NCBI RefSeq assembly: GCF_006335125.1
Contig: NZ_VDMO01000016.1
Span: 1 to 64,000, forward strand
Length of the DNA stretch: 64,000 nt
DNA from: Deinococcus radiopugnans ATCC 19172
GTDB lineage: Bacteria > Deinococcota > Deinococci > Deinococcales > Deinococcaceae
Direction of reading: 5' to 3'
This document shows, piece by piece, positions 53,138 to 64,000 of this stretch. The notes beneath the pieces are model-generated. The model saw nothing but the letters and a program-made list of their open reading frames with translations. It was not told where the DNA came from and searched no databases. The position numbers and the translations under genes are program-made. Numbering within the stretch: the stretch's first letter is position 1; each line of letters starts with the position of its first letter.

Positions 53138-53392
53138 TCATACGGATTCCGTCTGCTCCGTTAACAAACCGGGAAGGCACCGGTTTGCCAACTCCACGCC
53201 CGGAACCCGTCCCGCTCCTGCTCGCTGTCGTCGCGAACAGACGTCGTCGTGAACAGACGCCCATGAGGACGCTACTCCTCCCCATGACTGGGACAGCCCG
53301 CAGGGAGGACGCTGCTCCTCTTCTGCGAAGCTCTGCGAGTCTCGCTCGGATGTCCATCGTTTTTGCAAACGATTCCATCGGAGTTCGTGTCA
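53138..53392 (+). mobile_element. MITE-like element A, copy 3 (249 bp, expanded, TCA target duplication)
   Basis: Element 53141-53389 with a conserved left end TACGGATTCCG and a decayed right end CGGAGTTCGTG, flanked by TCA at 53138-53140 and 53390-53392. Hairpins CAAACCGG/CCGGTTTG (53165-53172 with 53180-53187) and ATCGTTT/AAACGAT (53356-53362 with 53367-53373) correspond to those in the other copies. It is about 115 bp longer because of an internal insertion that carries repeats. The right TCA is the TGA stop codon of the threonine aldolase gene. Confidence 0.86.
53227..53320 (+). repeat. short direct repeats inside MITE copy 3
   Basis: A 16-bp unit GTCGTCGCGAACAGAC (53227-53242) is repeated in tandem with one mismatch (53243-53258). 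A second unit GAGGACGCTACTCCTC (53265-53280), itself a small hairpin, recurs at 53305-53320 with one mismatch. These explain the greater length of copy 3. Confidence 0.85.
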
Positions 53393-54403
53393 CGCCGTCA
53401 GCACCGCTATTGCCCGTTCCAGCGCCTCGTCCCCGGTCTGGTGATGCAGCACGAAACGCACCGAGTCCGGCCCCAGCGCGCTTGCCAGCACGCCCCGTTC
53501 GGCCCAGCGGGCCACCTGCGTGGCGGCGCCGGGCAGCGTGGCGTAGATGATGTTGGTCTGCACGGCGGCCAGATTCACGTCGAACCCCGCGCCCACCAGC
53601 GCCTCGGCCAGCTCTCGGGTGCGGCGGTGGTCTTCCTTGAGGCGGGCGGGGCCGCCCCGCAGGGCCACCAGGGCGGCGGCGGCCAGAATTCCGGCCTGCC
53701 GCATGCCGCCGCCCAGCATCTTGCGGTAGCGGTGGGCCTGTTTCATGGCCTCGGCGCTGCCCACCAGCACGCTGCCCACCGGGGCGCCCAGCCCCTTGCT
53801 CAGGCACACGCTGACGGTGTGGAAGTGCCGCGTGATCTCGGAGAGGGGCACGTCCAGCGCCGCCGCCGCGTTGAAAACCCGCGCGCCGTCCAGGTGCAGG
53901 GGCAGGCCCTCGGCATCGGCCACCGCGCGAATCTCCTTGATGACCTCGGTGGGAATAATCGTGCCGCCCGCCTTGTTGTGGGTGTTTTCCAGGCTGATCA
54001 GGCCGGTGGGCGACTGATGGATGCTGTGGCGCACCGCCAGCCGCACGTCCTCGGGGGCCGGCACGCCCAGCGGCGCGGGCACGAAGCGCGGCACCACGCC
54101 GCTAAAGGCCGCCATCATGCCCAGTTCCCACTCGTAGATGTGGCTGCCCTCGGCGCACACCACCTCCTCGCCCCGGCGGGTATGGACAGCAATCGCCACC
54201 TGATTGGTCATGCTGCCGGACGGCATGAACAGGCCCGCCTCGTGGCCGGTCAGGCGGGCGACTTCGGCCTGCAACTCGTTGACGGTGGGATCTTCGCCGT
54301 ACACGTCGTCGCCCACCGCCGCCGACGCCATCGCGGCGCGCATTTCGGGGGTGGGCGTGGTGACGGTGTCGGAGCGCAGATCGGCGATCACGGTTTGAGG
54401 CAT
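53390..54403 (-). CDS. ltaE: low-specificity threonine aldolase
   Basis: PLP enzyme of 337 residues that splits threonine/allo-threonine to glycine and acetaldehyde. Features: [15 protein letters not shown] (8-22), SGSMTNQ (62-68), the PLP-pairing Asp172 in [10 protein letters not shown] and Lys203 in [17 protein letters not shown] 7 nt before ATG 54403 selects this start over an open extension to 54517. The TGA stop lies in the TCA duplication of MITE copy 3. Confidence 0.93.
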   Translation of the reverse strand: MPQTVIADLRSDTVTTPTPEMRAAMASAAVGDDVYGEDPTVNELQAEVARLTGHEAGLFMPSGSMTNQVAIAVHTRRGEEVVCAEGSHIYEWELGMMAAFSGVVPRFVPAPLGVPAPEDVRLAVRHSIHQSPTGLISLENTHNKAGGTIIPTEVIKEIRAVADAEGLPLHLDGARVFNAAAALDVPLSEITRHFHTVSVCLSKGLGAPVGSVLVGSAEAMKQAHRYRKMLGGGMRQAGILAAAALVALRGGPARLKEDHRRTRELAEALVGAGFDVNLAAVQTNIIYATLPGAATQVARWAERGVLASALGPDSVRFVLHHQTGDEALERAIAVLTA

Positions 54404-54444
54404 GACCGACATGCTAGCGAACTGCGCGCCTCTCCTTCTGCTGT

Positions 54445-55827
54445 TCAGTCCCGCACGTACACCTTGACCTGCCTGATGCCGCCGCCGCTGTAACTGGCCG
54501 GGTTGAAATCGTCCCACGGCACCCAGCGCACCGTCACGCTGTCATGTTCCACGTCACCGTCGGTCAGCCCCAGCTTCAGGGGCCGCTTGCTTCCGTCGGG
54601 CAGGGTGGCGGTCACGGTCAGCGTGTATCTGCCCAGCGGAAGGTCATTGAAATTGGTGCTGTGGTAGGGCCAGTCCGCTCCCAGGGTGGTGCGGCCACCG
54701 CCGTTGGGATCGGAGTAGGGGTAGCCGCCGGGAGGGGCGACTGGCGCGGCCTTGAAGGTGTAGACGACGGGTTTGCCCACGCTGCCGTCCACCAGTTTGC
54801 CCTGCGGGGTGAAGGTCACGTTGATCACGCTGCCCCCCGGCGCGGCCCCCGGCGTGACCGCGCCGTATTTCTCGGCGCAGTAGGCCTTGGCAGGTAAGCC
54901 GCAGTAGCTGAAATCCACGCTGGAACCGTAGAAATCTGTGTCCCGGCCAGCCCCGGCCCCGCTGCCCGCCCGCAGGCCGCTCAGTGTCCAGCGGAAGTTG
55001 AGGTTGCCACCCTCGCTGGAGTCCACGCTGGTATTGGGGTTGCCGCTGGCCGGGTCCATGAAGAACGAGAAGGTCTGGCCCTCAAAGGTGGTGGTGTACG
55101 AGGCCTTGGCCTGATAGCGCCCGTCAGGCACGCGCAGGCTGTAGGTGCCGTCCGTTTTCGTCTCGGTCTCGAAGCTGGTTTTCTGGCCCTGCGTGAAGGT
55201 GGTGCCGCTGAGGAAGACCCGCGCGCCCGCCAGCGGACGGCCCTGGGTGTCCAGCACCAGTCCGGTCACGTAGCCGGGTTTGGGGGCCGGCACCTTGACG
55301 GGGGCCGCCGGCGGGGCAGGCTTGGCGGGGGCCGGCGCGGGTTTGGGCGCACTGGCCGCAGGCGGATTGGGTTGCAGCGCGGGCGCAGGCTTGGCCGGGG
55401 CCGGAGAGGCCGCCAGCTTGAGCACACACCACGCCAGCACGGCATTCCCCTGCGCCTCCACCCAGAGGCCGGCCAGGGACTGCTTGGGACCGCTGAGCGC
55501 AAACACCGAGGCCCGCCCATCAGCCTCATCGCTACGGTCCAGCAGGCGGTAGGTGTAGCCCAGCGACTTCACCCCGCCGTTGAAAGTCGCCTCCAGATCG
55601 TCTTCGGGGGCAGTCCAGACCACGTATTCGCTTTTCGTGCAATTGCCCCCGGCGGCGCTGGCCGCGTCTCGCAGGGCCGAGGCCAGGTCCGCGACGGCGG
55701 CGCGGTCCGTTACGATCACCGCGCCCTCGTTGAACGAGGCGGGCACCAGGGTGCTTGCGGGGCCAGCGGCCAGCGCTGAGGGGAGACTGCAGAGGAGAAA
55801 CGGTAACAGGCGGACGGTTCCTTTCAT
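54445..55827 (-). CDS. secreted hypothetical protein with carboxypeptidase-regulatory-like domain
   Basis: Exported protein of 460 residues. Signal peptide ends near ALA (about 20). An N-terminal domain (about 21-145) has two cysteines, then a Pro/Ala/Lys linker (about 146-182), a carboxypeptidase-regulatory (transthyretin-like) domain beginning at [22 protein letters not shown] (about 190-211), and a C-terminal beta-rich region. Such proteins bind surfaces or other proteins; function unknown. ATG 55827 has GAGGTG 5 nt before. The frame extends to 55914 without a signal peptide. Confidence 0.7.
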   Translation of the reverse strand: MKGTVRLLPFLLCSLPSALAAGPASTLVPASFNEGAVIVTDRAAVADLASALRDAASAAGGNCTKSEYVVWTAPEDDLEATFNGGVKSLGYTYRLLDRSDEADGRASVFALSGPKQSLAGLWVEAQGNAVLAWCVLKLAASPAPAKPAPALQPNPPAASAPKPAPAPAKPAPPAAPVKVPAPKPGYVTGLVLDTQGRPLAGARVFLSGTTFTQGQKTSFETETKTDGTYSLRVPDGRYQAKASYTTTFEGQTFSFFMDPASGNPNTSVDSSEGGNLNFRWTLSGLRAGSGAGAGRDTDFYGSSVDFSYCGLPAKAYCAEKYGAVTPGAAPGGSVINVTFTPQGKLVDGSVGKPVVYTFKAAPVAPPGGYPYSDPNGGGRTTLGADWPYHSTNFNDLPLGRYTLTVTATLPDGSKRPLKLGLTDGDVEHDSVTVRWVPWDDFNPASYSGGGIRQVKVYVRD

Positions 55828-55982
55828 GTGGCACCTCAGAAGGGGGCATGGACCGGGAAGCACCGAGCCGATCAGGTTGCGACATCTTTGAACTTCAGGT
55901 GTGCGAGCCGTCATGCTAGGCCGGCTGGGGACGACTTGTCAGCCCCCACCCCCAGCGTCCCCGGCACCATCCAGCCCAGGGT

Positions 55983-57998
55983 TCAGCCTGCCGCCACCTC
56001 CGCCCTTCTCTCCTCGATAATTTTCTTCGCCAGATGCTCTGGCACGTCCTGATAGCCGTGCGGCTTGACCGAGAAGGCCCCCCGATCTCCGGTCAGGGAG
56101 CGCAGATCGGCGCTGTAGTTCTGCAGTTCCACCTGCGGCACCACGGCGCTGATGGTGATGACCGTGCCCCCGGTGTCCATGCCCTGCACGCGGGCGCGGC
56201 GCGTTTGAAGATCGCTGATCAGGTCACCTGTGAACGAGGCCGGGGCGCGAACTTTCAACAGGACAGCGGGTTCCAGCAGGCCGGGCCGGGCGTTTTCCAG
56301 CGCGTTCTTGAGGGCCTGCCCCCCCGCCATCCGGAAGGCGATGTCGCTGCTGTCCACCTCGTGATAGCTGCCGTCCAGCACCGTCACGTGGATGTCCTGC
56401 AAGGGATAGCCCGCCAGGCTGCCCCGCCCCATGGCCTCCTGCACGCCCTTTTCGATGCTGGGAATGTACTTGCCGGGAATCGCGCCGCCCACCACCGCAC
56501 TTCTGAATTCGAAATTCTCGCCGGGTTCGATGCGAATCGTGCAATCGCCGTACTGGCCGTGGCCGCCGCTCTGTTTCTTGTGCTTGCCCTGCGCCTCGGC
56601 AGCGGCGTGAATGGTTTCGCGGTACGCGATCTGCGGCGCGGTGGTGGTCACGGTCACGCCCAGCGCGGCCAGTTTCTCGGCAGCGATGGTCAGGTGCATG
56701 TCGCCCATGCCGCTCAGCAGTTGCTCGCCGGTCTGCGGGTCACGCCGGAAATGCAGCGTGGGGTCTTCTTCCATCAGGCGGGTCAGCGCCGTGCCCAGCT
56801 TGTCCTCGTCCTGACGGGTGGCCGGGTGCAAGGCCACCGTGTGCGCCGGATCGGGCAGCCACAGCGCGTCGTACTCGATAGGATGTTCGGGATCGGCCAG
56901 CGTGTCCCCGGCGTGCAGATCGGCCAGTTTGGTCAGCACGCCGATCATTCCGGCACTCAGCTCGGGCACCTCGGTCAACTCCTTGCCGTTGATCAGATAA
57001 AGGTGCGCCGGTTTGACCTCGGCATTGTCGCGCGAGGTGTTCAGCACGGTATCGCCCGGCCTGAGGGTGCCGCTGTAGACCCGAATGTACGCCAGCTTGC
57101 CCACGAAGGGATCGACGCTGACCCGCCACACGCGGGCGCTGAAGGGGGCGTCGGGCGTCGGTTCGCGGTTCTGGCCGTCCTGGCCGGTGGTGGGGCCACG
57201 TTCGGCGGCGCTGCGCAGGCCCGTGACCAGCAAGTCCAGCAGCGGCTCAAGGCCGACGCCCGTGGTGGCGCTGACCGGAATCACCGGGTACAGCGTCCCG
57301 GCATGCACGGCCCGCAGAAAGGCGGCGTGCAGTTCCTCGCTGCTGATGTCCTGTCCGTCCAGATAACGTTCCATCAAGTCGTCGTCGGATTCGATGATCG
57401 CGTCGGTCAGGCTGTCGCGCGCTTCCTTCAGCACCGAGCGCATGTCGGCGGGCACCTCGCCCCCATCTCCGGTTTCCCCGGTCAGGACGTTGACCACGCC
57501 CCGGAACTCCGGCCCCTCGCCCAGCGGCAGGTACAGCGGCGCGACGTTGCCCGGCAGGCTGGAGCGCAAGTCGGCCAGCACCGCCGAGAAGTTGGCGCGT
57601 TCCCGATCCATCTTGTTGACCGCGATCAGGCGCGGCATGTTGAAGCGGTCGGCGGTGGCCCATACGCGCTCGGTGCCCACCTCCACGCCGCTCACGCCGC
57701 TGACCACCATCAGCGCGGCGTCGGCGGCGCGGATGGCCCCCCGGATCTCGCGCACGAAGTCGGCGTAACCGGGCGTGTCCAGCATGGTGATGTCGGTGCC
57801 GGCGTGGCTCAGGCGCACCACGCCGGTGGTGATTGAAAAGCCGTGGGCCTTCTCGGCGTCGGTGTGATCGCTCTGGGTGGTGCCGTCCTCCACCTTGCCG
57901 GGACGTGAAATGGCCCCGCTGTGGTGCAGCAGGGCTTCGCAGAGCGTGGTTTTCCCAGCGCCGCTGTGCGCGGCGAGACTCACAATACGAACGGGCAT
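55983..57998 (-). CDS. fusA2: elongation factor G-like protein (EF-G2)
   Basis: Translational GTPase of 671 residues. G1 [10 protein letters not shown] (9-18; canonical EF-G has AHIDAGKTT), G2/G3 GFSITTGVV and DTPGYADF (about 53-81), G4 NKMD (about 129-132). Domains II-V follow, with [21 protein letters not shown] (about 473-493) and the C-terminal domain V. The shift in G1 and shorter length than EF-G (about 695) mark the EF-G2 branch, whose role in translocation is unclear. Transcribed alone, divergent from metG. Confidence 0.92.
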   Translation of the reverse strand: MPVRIVSLAAHSGAGKTTLCEALLHHSGAISRPGKVEDGTTQSDHTDAEKAHGFSITTGVVRLSHAGTDITMLDTPGYADFVREIRGAIRAADAALMVVSGVSGVEVGTERVWATADRFNMPRLIAVNKMDRERANFSAVLADLRSSLPGNVAPLYLPLGEGPEFRGVVNVLTGETGDGGEVPADMRSVLKEARDSLTDAIIESDDDLMERYLDGQDISSEELHAAFLRAVHAGTLYPVIPVSATTGVGLEPLLDLLVTGLRSAAERGPTTGQDGQNREPTPDAPFSARVWRVSVDPFVGKLAYIRVYSGTLRPGDTVLNTSRDNAEVKPAHLYLINGKELTEVPELSAGMIGVLTKLADLHAGDTLADPEHPIEYDALWLPDPAHTVALHPATRQDEDKLGTALTRLMEEDPTLHFRRDPQTGEQLLSGMGDMHLTIAAEKLAALGVTVTTTAPQIAYRETIHAAAEAQGKHKKQSGGHGQYGDCTIRIEPGENFEFRSAVVGGAIPGKYIPSIEKGVQEAMGRGSLAGYPLQDIHVTVLDGSYHEVDSSDIAFRMAGGQALKNALENARPGLLEPAVLLKVRAPASFTGDLISDLQTRRARVQGMDTGGTVITISAVVPQVELQNYSADLRSLTGDRGAFSVKPHGYQDVPEHLAKKIIEERRAEVAAG

Positions 57999-58205
57999 GT
58001 CTTGACCACCGATCCTTTTTTCTGCAAAAAGAGGGGGCGGGGCGAACGGCCACCGGGGCGGACTGGGTTTGGTGGACGCAGTTTACACCCGATCTGGGTG
58101 CGGGCATGAAGCGTGGGCAGGGGGAAAGCGCCTCCTCTGGTACCCTCTCCGCCCTGCGCCATTTGCCGTATTTCCCTCTCTCTCCAGCCGCGCTAAACTG
58201 CCCCC
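57999..58205 (+). promoter_or_regulatory. fusA2-metG divergent promoter region
   Basis: This is the first 207 nt of the 423-nt gap between fusA2 and metG. TAAACT at 58194-58199, 6 nt before ATG 58206, is the leaderless promoter of the Met leader peptide. A T-rich tract (58014-58021) lies just upstream of fusA2. Nothing else is recognised between 58030 and 58190. Confidence 0.6.
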
Positions 58206-58259
58206 ATGACCATCACCTGCCACCAGACCGTGATGATGCGAATGCCCCCGCGCCCCTGA
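58206..58259 (+). CDS. methionine-rich leader peptide of the metG attenuator
   Basis: Seventeen-residue frame MTITCHQTVMMRMPPRP ending in TGA. After the initiator, Met occurs at 10, 11 and 13, a cluster suited to sense charged tRNA-Met ahead of methionyl-tRNA synthetase. The codons after the Met cluster (58245-58258) can pair with 58281-58300, the antiterminator. It is leaderless: TAAACT, 6 nt, ATG. Confidence 0.83.
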   Translation: MTITCHQTVMMRMPPRP

Positions 58260-58338
58260 CGAGGCTGTGTGTTCAAAAACCAGGGGCTTGAAGGCGGGGG
58301 TGCGACTCTTTCACGGGACGCACCCCGCTCCACTTTTT
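58245..58338 (+). promoter_or_regulatory. antiterminator and terminator of the metG attenuator
   Basis: Terminator: GGGGTGCG (58297-58304) with CGCACCCC (58319-58326), 14-nt loop, then TCCAC and TTTTT (58334-58338). Antiterminator: CCCCCGC (58245-58251) with GCGGGGG (58294-58300), stacked on GCCCCTG (58252-58258) with CAGGGGC (58281-58287), 14 pairs interrupted by one 6-nt bulge. They share 58297-58300, so only one can form. A ribosome stalled at the Met codons leaves the antiterminator free; one that reaches the stop covers 58245-58258. Confidence 0.82.
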
Positions 58339-58421
58339 CCGTATCCTGTAGAGGTTGTCCGCCCCGCCTCTCATCAGGGCGCCGCACCCCAAACGTGCCG
58401 GGCGGCAGAGGAAGGCAGACC

Positions 58422-60437
<2,016 letters not shown>

Positions 60438-60449
60438 GCGAAACATCAA

Positions 60450-60485
60450 AAAGCTGCCGGAGGGGAACAGGCCTCCGGCAGCTTT
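60450..60485. terminator. bidirectional terminator between metG and the Ig-like lipoprotein gene
   Basis: AAAGCTGCCGGAGG (60450-60463) pairs with CCTCCGGCAGCTTT (60472-60485), 14 bp. On the minus strand it is followed by TTTTT, so it serves the lipoprotein gene best; on the plus strand the T-run is TTTGATTT and serves metG. Confidence 0.88.
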
Positions 60486-60500
60486 GATTTGGATACACGC

Positions 60501-61748
60501 TTAGGGAATCAGGTAGGTGAGGGTCAGGGTGGGCTTATTGGTGGCGCTCTCACCCTGCCGGAGGTAGGCGATGTCCGCATTTCCGTCCCCGTCGGTCAGC
60601 TTGGCAAAGCGCAGGCGGTACTGCGAACGGGTGCGGCCTGCGCTGCGGTCGTCTTTCAGGGCGCTGAGGACGGACTTGGCGTAACTGCCCACGAGCGCGC
60701 TGCTGCTGCTGTCTCCCAGCGTGCTGTACACCGTGGGGTCGAAGTCCGTGCCGGTCAACGTCGTGCTGTAATTCACGTGATCCAGGATTAGGTCGCTGAC
60801 GCCGACATCCAGATCGGTGTACGGAGCGCCCGACACCGAGAACTGATAGACGCTCAGGCTCGCGGACACGATATTGGCGCTGGTTAGACCAGCGGGCAGA
60901 CCGCTCAGATCGAAGCTGAGGTAGCTGCGGTAGGTGGCGTTGCCCACGTCACCGCTGTCTCCGATCCGAAGTTCGTCCGTGGTATTGACCGTCCCGTCCG
61001 AGCGCACCCAGCCGTCCAGCGCTGGCGTGCTGTTCAGGGTGGTGGTGAGCTGCCGGAAGGTTTTGAAGCTGCTGTTGGTGGCGGGCAGGGCGTTGCCTGC
61101 AATGTCCGTGGCAGTGCTGGTCAGCTTGAAGGCGTAGGTCTTGCCGGCGGCGGTGTACAGCAGGTCCGCGTTGGGGTTGATGGTCATGACCGTGCCGGCG
61201 GGATTCCAGCTGAAGGTCACGTCGCTGGCGGGCAGGTCGGTGGACTGGTACGCCGCCTGGGTGGCCGCCTGGTTCATCTTCTCGCTGAAGGTCACCACGA
61301 TATTGGCGTCCTTGGCCACGCCGGTGGCCCCGCCCGCCGGGCTGATGGAGACGACGCTGGGCGCGGTGGTGTCGGCAGGCGCGCCGATGTTGACGGTCAC
61401 GTCGCTGGTGGCCTCCTTTGTGTTGCCGGCGGCGTCACTGGCGACGGCGCGGTACTGCACGCTGCCATTGTCGGCTGCCGTCAGGTTGCTGGTGGCCTCG
61501 TAAGGTGCGGCGGTATCGGTGCTGATCTCGGTGGCTCCCCGGTAAAAGACCACCTGGGTGACGCCCACGTCGTCGGTCGCGGCAGCCGTCAGGAGCACGG
61601 CTCCAGCCGCCGTGACTGGATTGGGGGTCGCCGTCAGGCTGACGGTGGGGGCGGTGGTGTCACCGGCGGGCGGGGCCGTGCCTCCGCCTCCGCAGGCGGC
61701 GAGGCTCAGGGCGGTGGTCAGCAGCAGGGCAAGATTCAGTGGCTTCAT
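60501..61748 (-). CDS. secreted lipoprotein with Ig-like domains and DNRLRE-type C-terminus
   Basis: Exported protein of 415 residues. Signal peptide with lipobox LAAC (Cys19). An Ig-like domain (about 28-118, TVSLTATPNPVTAAGAV...) is followed by a second beta-sandwich of the SbsA Ig-like type (about 128-230, VVSISPAGGATGVAKDANIVVTFSEKM) and a DNRLRE/CBM96-like domain (about 240-415, RSYLSFDLSGLPAGLTSANIVSASLSVY). Probably a surface protein binding carbohydrate or cell wall. No enzymatic motif. Confidence 0.78.
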   Translation of the reverse strand: MKPLNLALLLTTALSLAACGGGGTAPPAGDTTAPTVSLTATPNPVTAAGAVLLTAAATDDVGVTQVVFYRGATEISTDTAAPYEATSNLTAADNGSVQYRAVASDAAGNTKEATSDVTVNIGAPADTTAPSVVSISPAGGATGVAKDANIVVTFSEKMNQAATQAAYQSTDLPASDVTFSWNPAGTVMTINPNADLLYTAAGKTYAFKLTSTATDIAGNALPATNSSFKTFRQLTTTLNSTPALDGWVRSDGTVNTTDELRIGDSGDVGNATYRSYLSFDLSGLPAGLTSANIVSASLSVYQFSVSGAPYTDLDVGVSDLILDHVNYSTTLTGTDFDPTVYSTLGDSSSSALVGSYAKSVLSALKDDRSAGRTRSQYRLRFAKLTDGDGNADIAYLRQGESATNKPTLTLTYLIP

Positions 61749-61939
61749 GGGGTTCTCCTCCTGGCGCGGGAAGCCCGGCCAACCGCTGGCCGAGTGGCTT
61801 TTCCTTCGCTCGAAACCACCTTAAAAAACGCGCCGTGACCAGGTCATGATCAGATGTGGCCTGGGCACCGCCGCGCCATGATCGGCGGCGTCTGGCCGAT
61901 CACGTCCGGAATTCACGGCGGCCCTATAGACTGGGCCGT

Positions 61940-62779
61940 ATGCCGTTTATCGTGGTTTCGGGATTGTCGGGCAGTGGCAAGAGCACGGTGCTGCGCACGC
62001 TGGAGGACGCCGGTTTCTTTACCACCGACAACCTGCCGCCCGAACTTTGGGGAGCCATGCACGATCTGGCGACGGCGCGCGGGCTGGAACGCGTCGCCAT
62101 CAGCACCGACGCGCGCACCCGCGATTTCCTGGGGGCGCTGGAATCCAGTTACGAGCGCCTGTCGCGCCGCCGCGAGGACCTGCGGGTGCTGTTTCTGGAG
62201 GCCACGGCGGACGTGCTGCTCAAGCGCTACAACCTGACCCGCCGCGAACACCCGCTGGGCGACTCGCTGCTGGTGGACTTCGCCCGTGAGCGCGAACTGC
62301 TGGCGCCGCTGCGCTCGATTGCCGACACGGTGATCGACACCACCGATCTGAGTGCCGGCGAACTGGCCGAGCGGGTGCTGAAGCTGTACCGCCTGGAACG
62401 CGACTTTCACCTGCGGCTGGTGTCCTTCGGTTTCAAGCACTCGCCCCCGCGCGACGTGGACATGGTGCTGGACGTGCGTTCCCTGCCCAATCCCTATTAC
62501 GACCCCGCGCTGCGCCCGCGCACCGGTCTGGACAGCAACGTGGCCGACTACGTCTTTCAGAACGAGGACGCCGAGGCGTTCTACGCCGATCTGAGGAGCT
62601 TCGTGCGCACCGCCGCCGAGCGGGCGCGGGCGGCCGGGCGGCACGGCTACACGGTGGGCATCGGCTGCACCGGCGGACAGCACCGCAGCGTGGCCGTGAC
62701 CGAGCGGCTGGCCGCCGACCTGAAAGCCCTGAACGTGGAGGTGGGCGACCACCGCGACATGAAACTGGAGGCGAGCTGA
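61940..62779 (+). CDS. rapZ: RNase adapter RapZ-like ATPase
   Basis: P-loop protein of 279 residues. Walker [10 protein letters not shown] (8-16), [11 protein letters not shown] (about 27-37), [11 protein letters not shown] and the C-terminal domain with [24 protein letters not shown] and [15 protein letters not shown]. In E. coli RapZ feeds GlmZ sRNA to RNase E and senses glucosamine-6-phosphate; outside enterics it occurs with yvcK and whiA, as here with yvcK directly downstream. TAGACT 7 nt before ATG. Confidence 0.93.
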   Translation: MPFIVVSGLSGSGKSTVLRTLEDAGFFTTDNLPPELWGAMHDLATARGLERVAISTDARTRDFLGALESSYERLSRRREDLRVLFLEATADVLLKRYNLTRREHPLGDSLLVDFARERELLAPLRSIADTVIDTTDLSAGELAERVLKLYRLERDFHLRLVSFGFKHSPPRDVDMVLDVRSLPNPYYDPALRPRTGLDSNVADYVFQNEDAEAFYADLRSFVRTAAERARAAGRHGYTVGIGCTGGQHRSVAVTERLAADLKALNVEVGDHRDMKLEAS

Positions 62780-62887
62780 TGTGCCGGGCCTGCTGATCCT
62801 ACAGGCTGAAATTCGGTGGCTTAAAGTGCCGGGGCCGGGACCCTGCCTCTGGCCGCAGGAGTCCACGGGACCCGCCAGGTGCGGGGC

Positions 62888-64000
<1,113 letters not shown>

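Noticed and set aside
58260..58421. T-box riboswitch upstream of metG
   Set aside because: No T-box (TGGNACCGCG-like) motif or specifier stem is visible, while a Met-rich frame with alternative hairpins explains the leader.

Overview
The window is high-GC bacterial chromosome that reads as Deinococcus. The pointers are a UvsE-type UV endonuclease, a RecQ with tandem HRDC domains, a YfiT/BstA-type thiol transferase (Deinococcus makes bacillithiol), a TAXI-type TRAP transporter, an MglA/MglB pair, type 2 IPP isomerase, and a dense set of leaderless promoters (TANNNT placed 5-8 nt before the start codon). Gene identities come from protein motifs and family knowledge; no database search was possible.

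Layout. 1-3.5 kb: the 5' part of ftsH (minus), then a plus-strand run of small genes (DUF4384 lipoprotein, MazG-like, YfiT/BstA, Nudix, YkgJ-type cysteine cluster). 3.5-9.7 kb: DUF2227 membrane protein, secreted subtilase lipoprotein, YhdH/AcuI oxidoreductase, CorC/CNNM transporter, cytidine deaminase. 9.8-16 kb: a complete seven-gene Mrp Na+/H+ antiporter operon (mrpABCDEFG, minus). 16-22 kb: DAHP synthase behind an attenuator, mglB-mglA, a phosphodiester glycosidase and a second subtilase. 22-25 kb: DEDDh exonuclease, the overlapping operon gntK-DUF2256-uvsE, and a VUT transporter. 25-36 kb: C39 peptidase, AI-2E transporter and P-loop kinase, TAXI TRAP system, GlnQ-like ATPase, a large ATPase/repeat protein, a TPR protein and PhzF. 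37-49 kb: HAD phosphatase, DUF1622, recQ, MMPL transporter, map, GNAT, butyrate kinase, hpf, TetR regulator, ruvA, ltrA. 49-64 kb: fni/idi2, initiator tRNA, DUF456, YIP1-like and CPBP membrane proteins, threonine aldolase, fusA2, metG behind an attenuator, two secreted proteins, and rapZ-yvcK (yvcK runs off the end).

Two things stand out. First, two amino-acid biosynthesis/charging genes each carry a leaderless leader peptide followed by mutually exclusive antiterminator and terminator hairpins. DAHP synthase has an aromatic-rich peptide (Tyr-Phe-x-Trp-Phe-x-Phe) and metG has a Met-rich one (Met-Met-x-Met). Both fit classical ribosome-mediated attenuation. Second, four miniature inverted-repeat elements of two families sit in intergenic gaps, and in all four the duplicated target (TNA or CTAG) is exactly the stop codon of the neighbouring gene, so the gene is left intact. 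No transposase is visible in the window.

Expression appears to follow one rule: solo or first genes start at a leaderless promoter, while downstream or attenuated genes have a Shine-Dalgarno sequence or a 4-bp overlap with the preceding gene.
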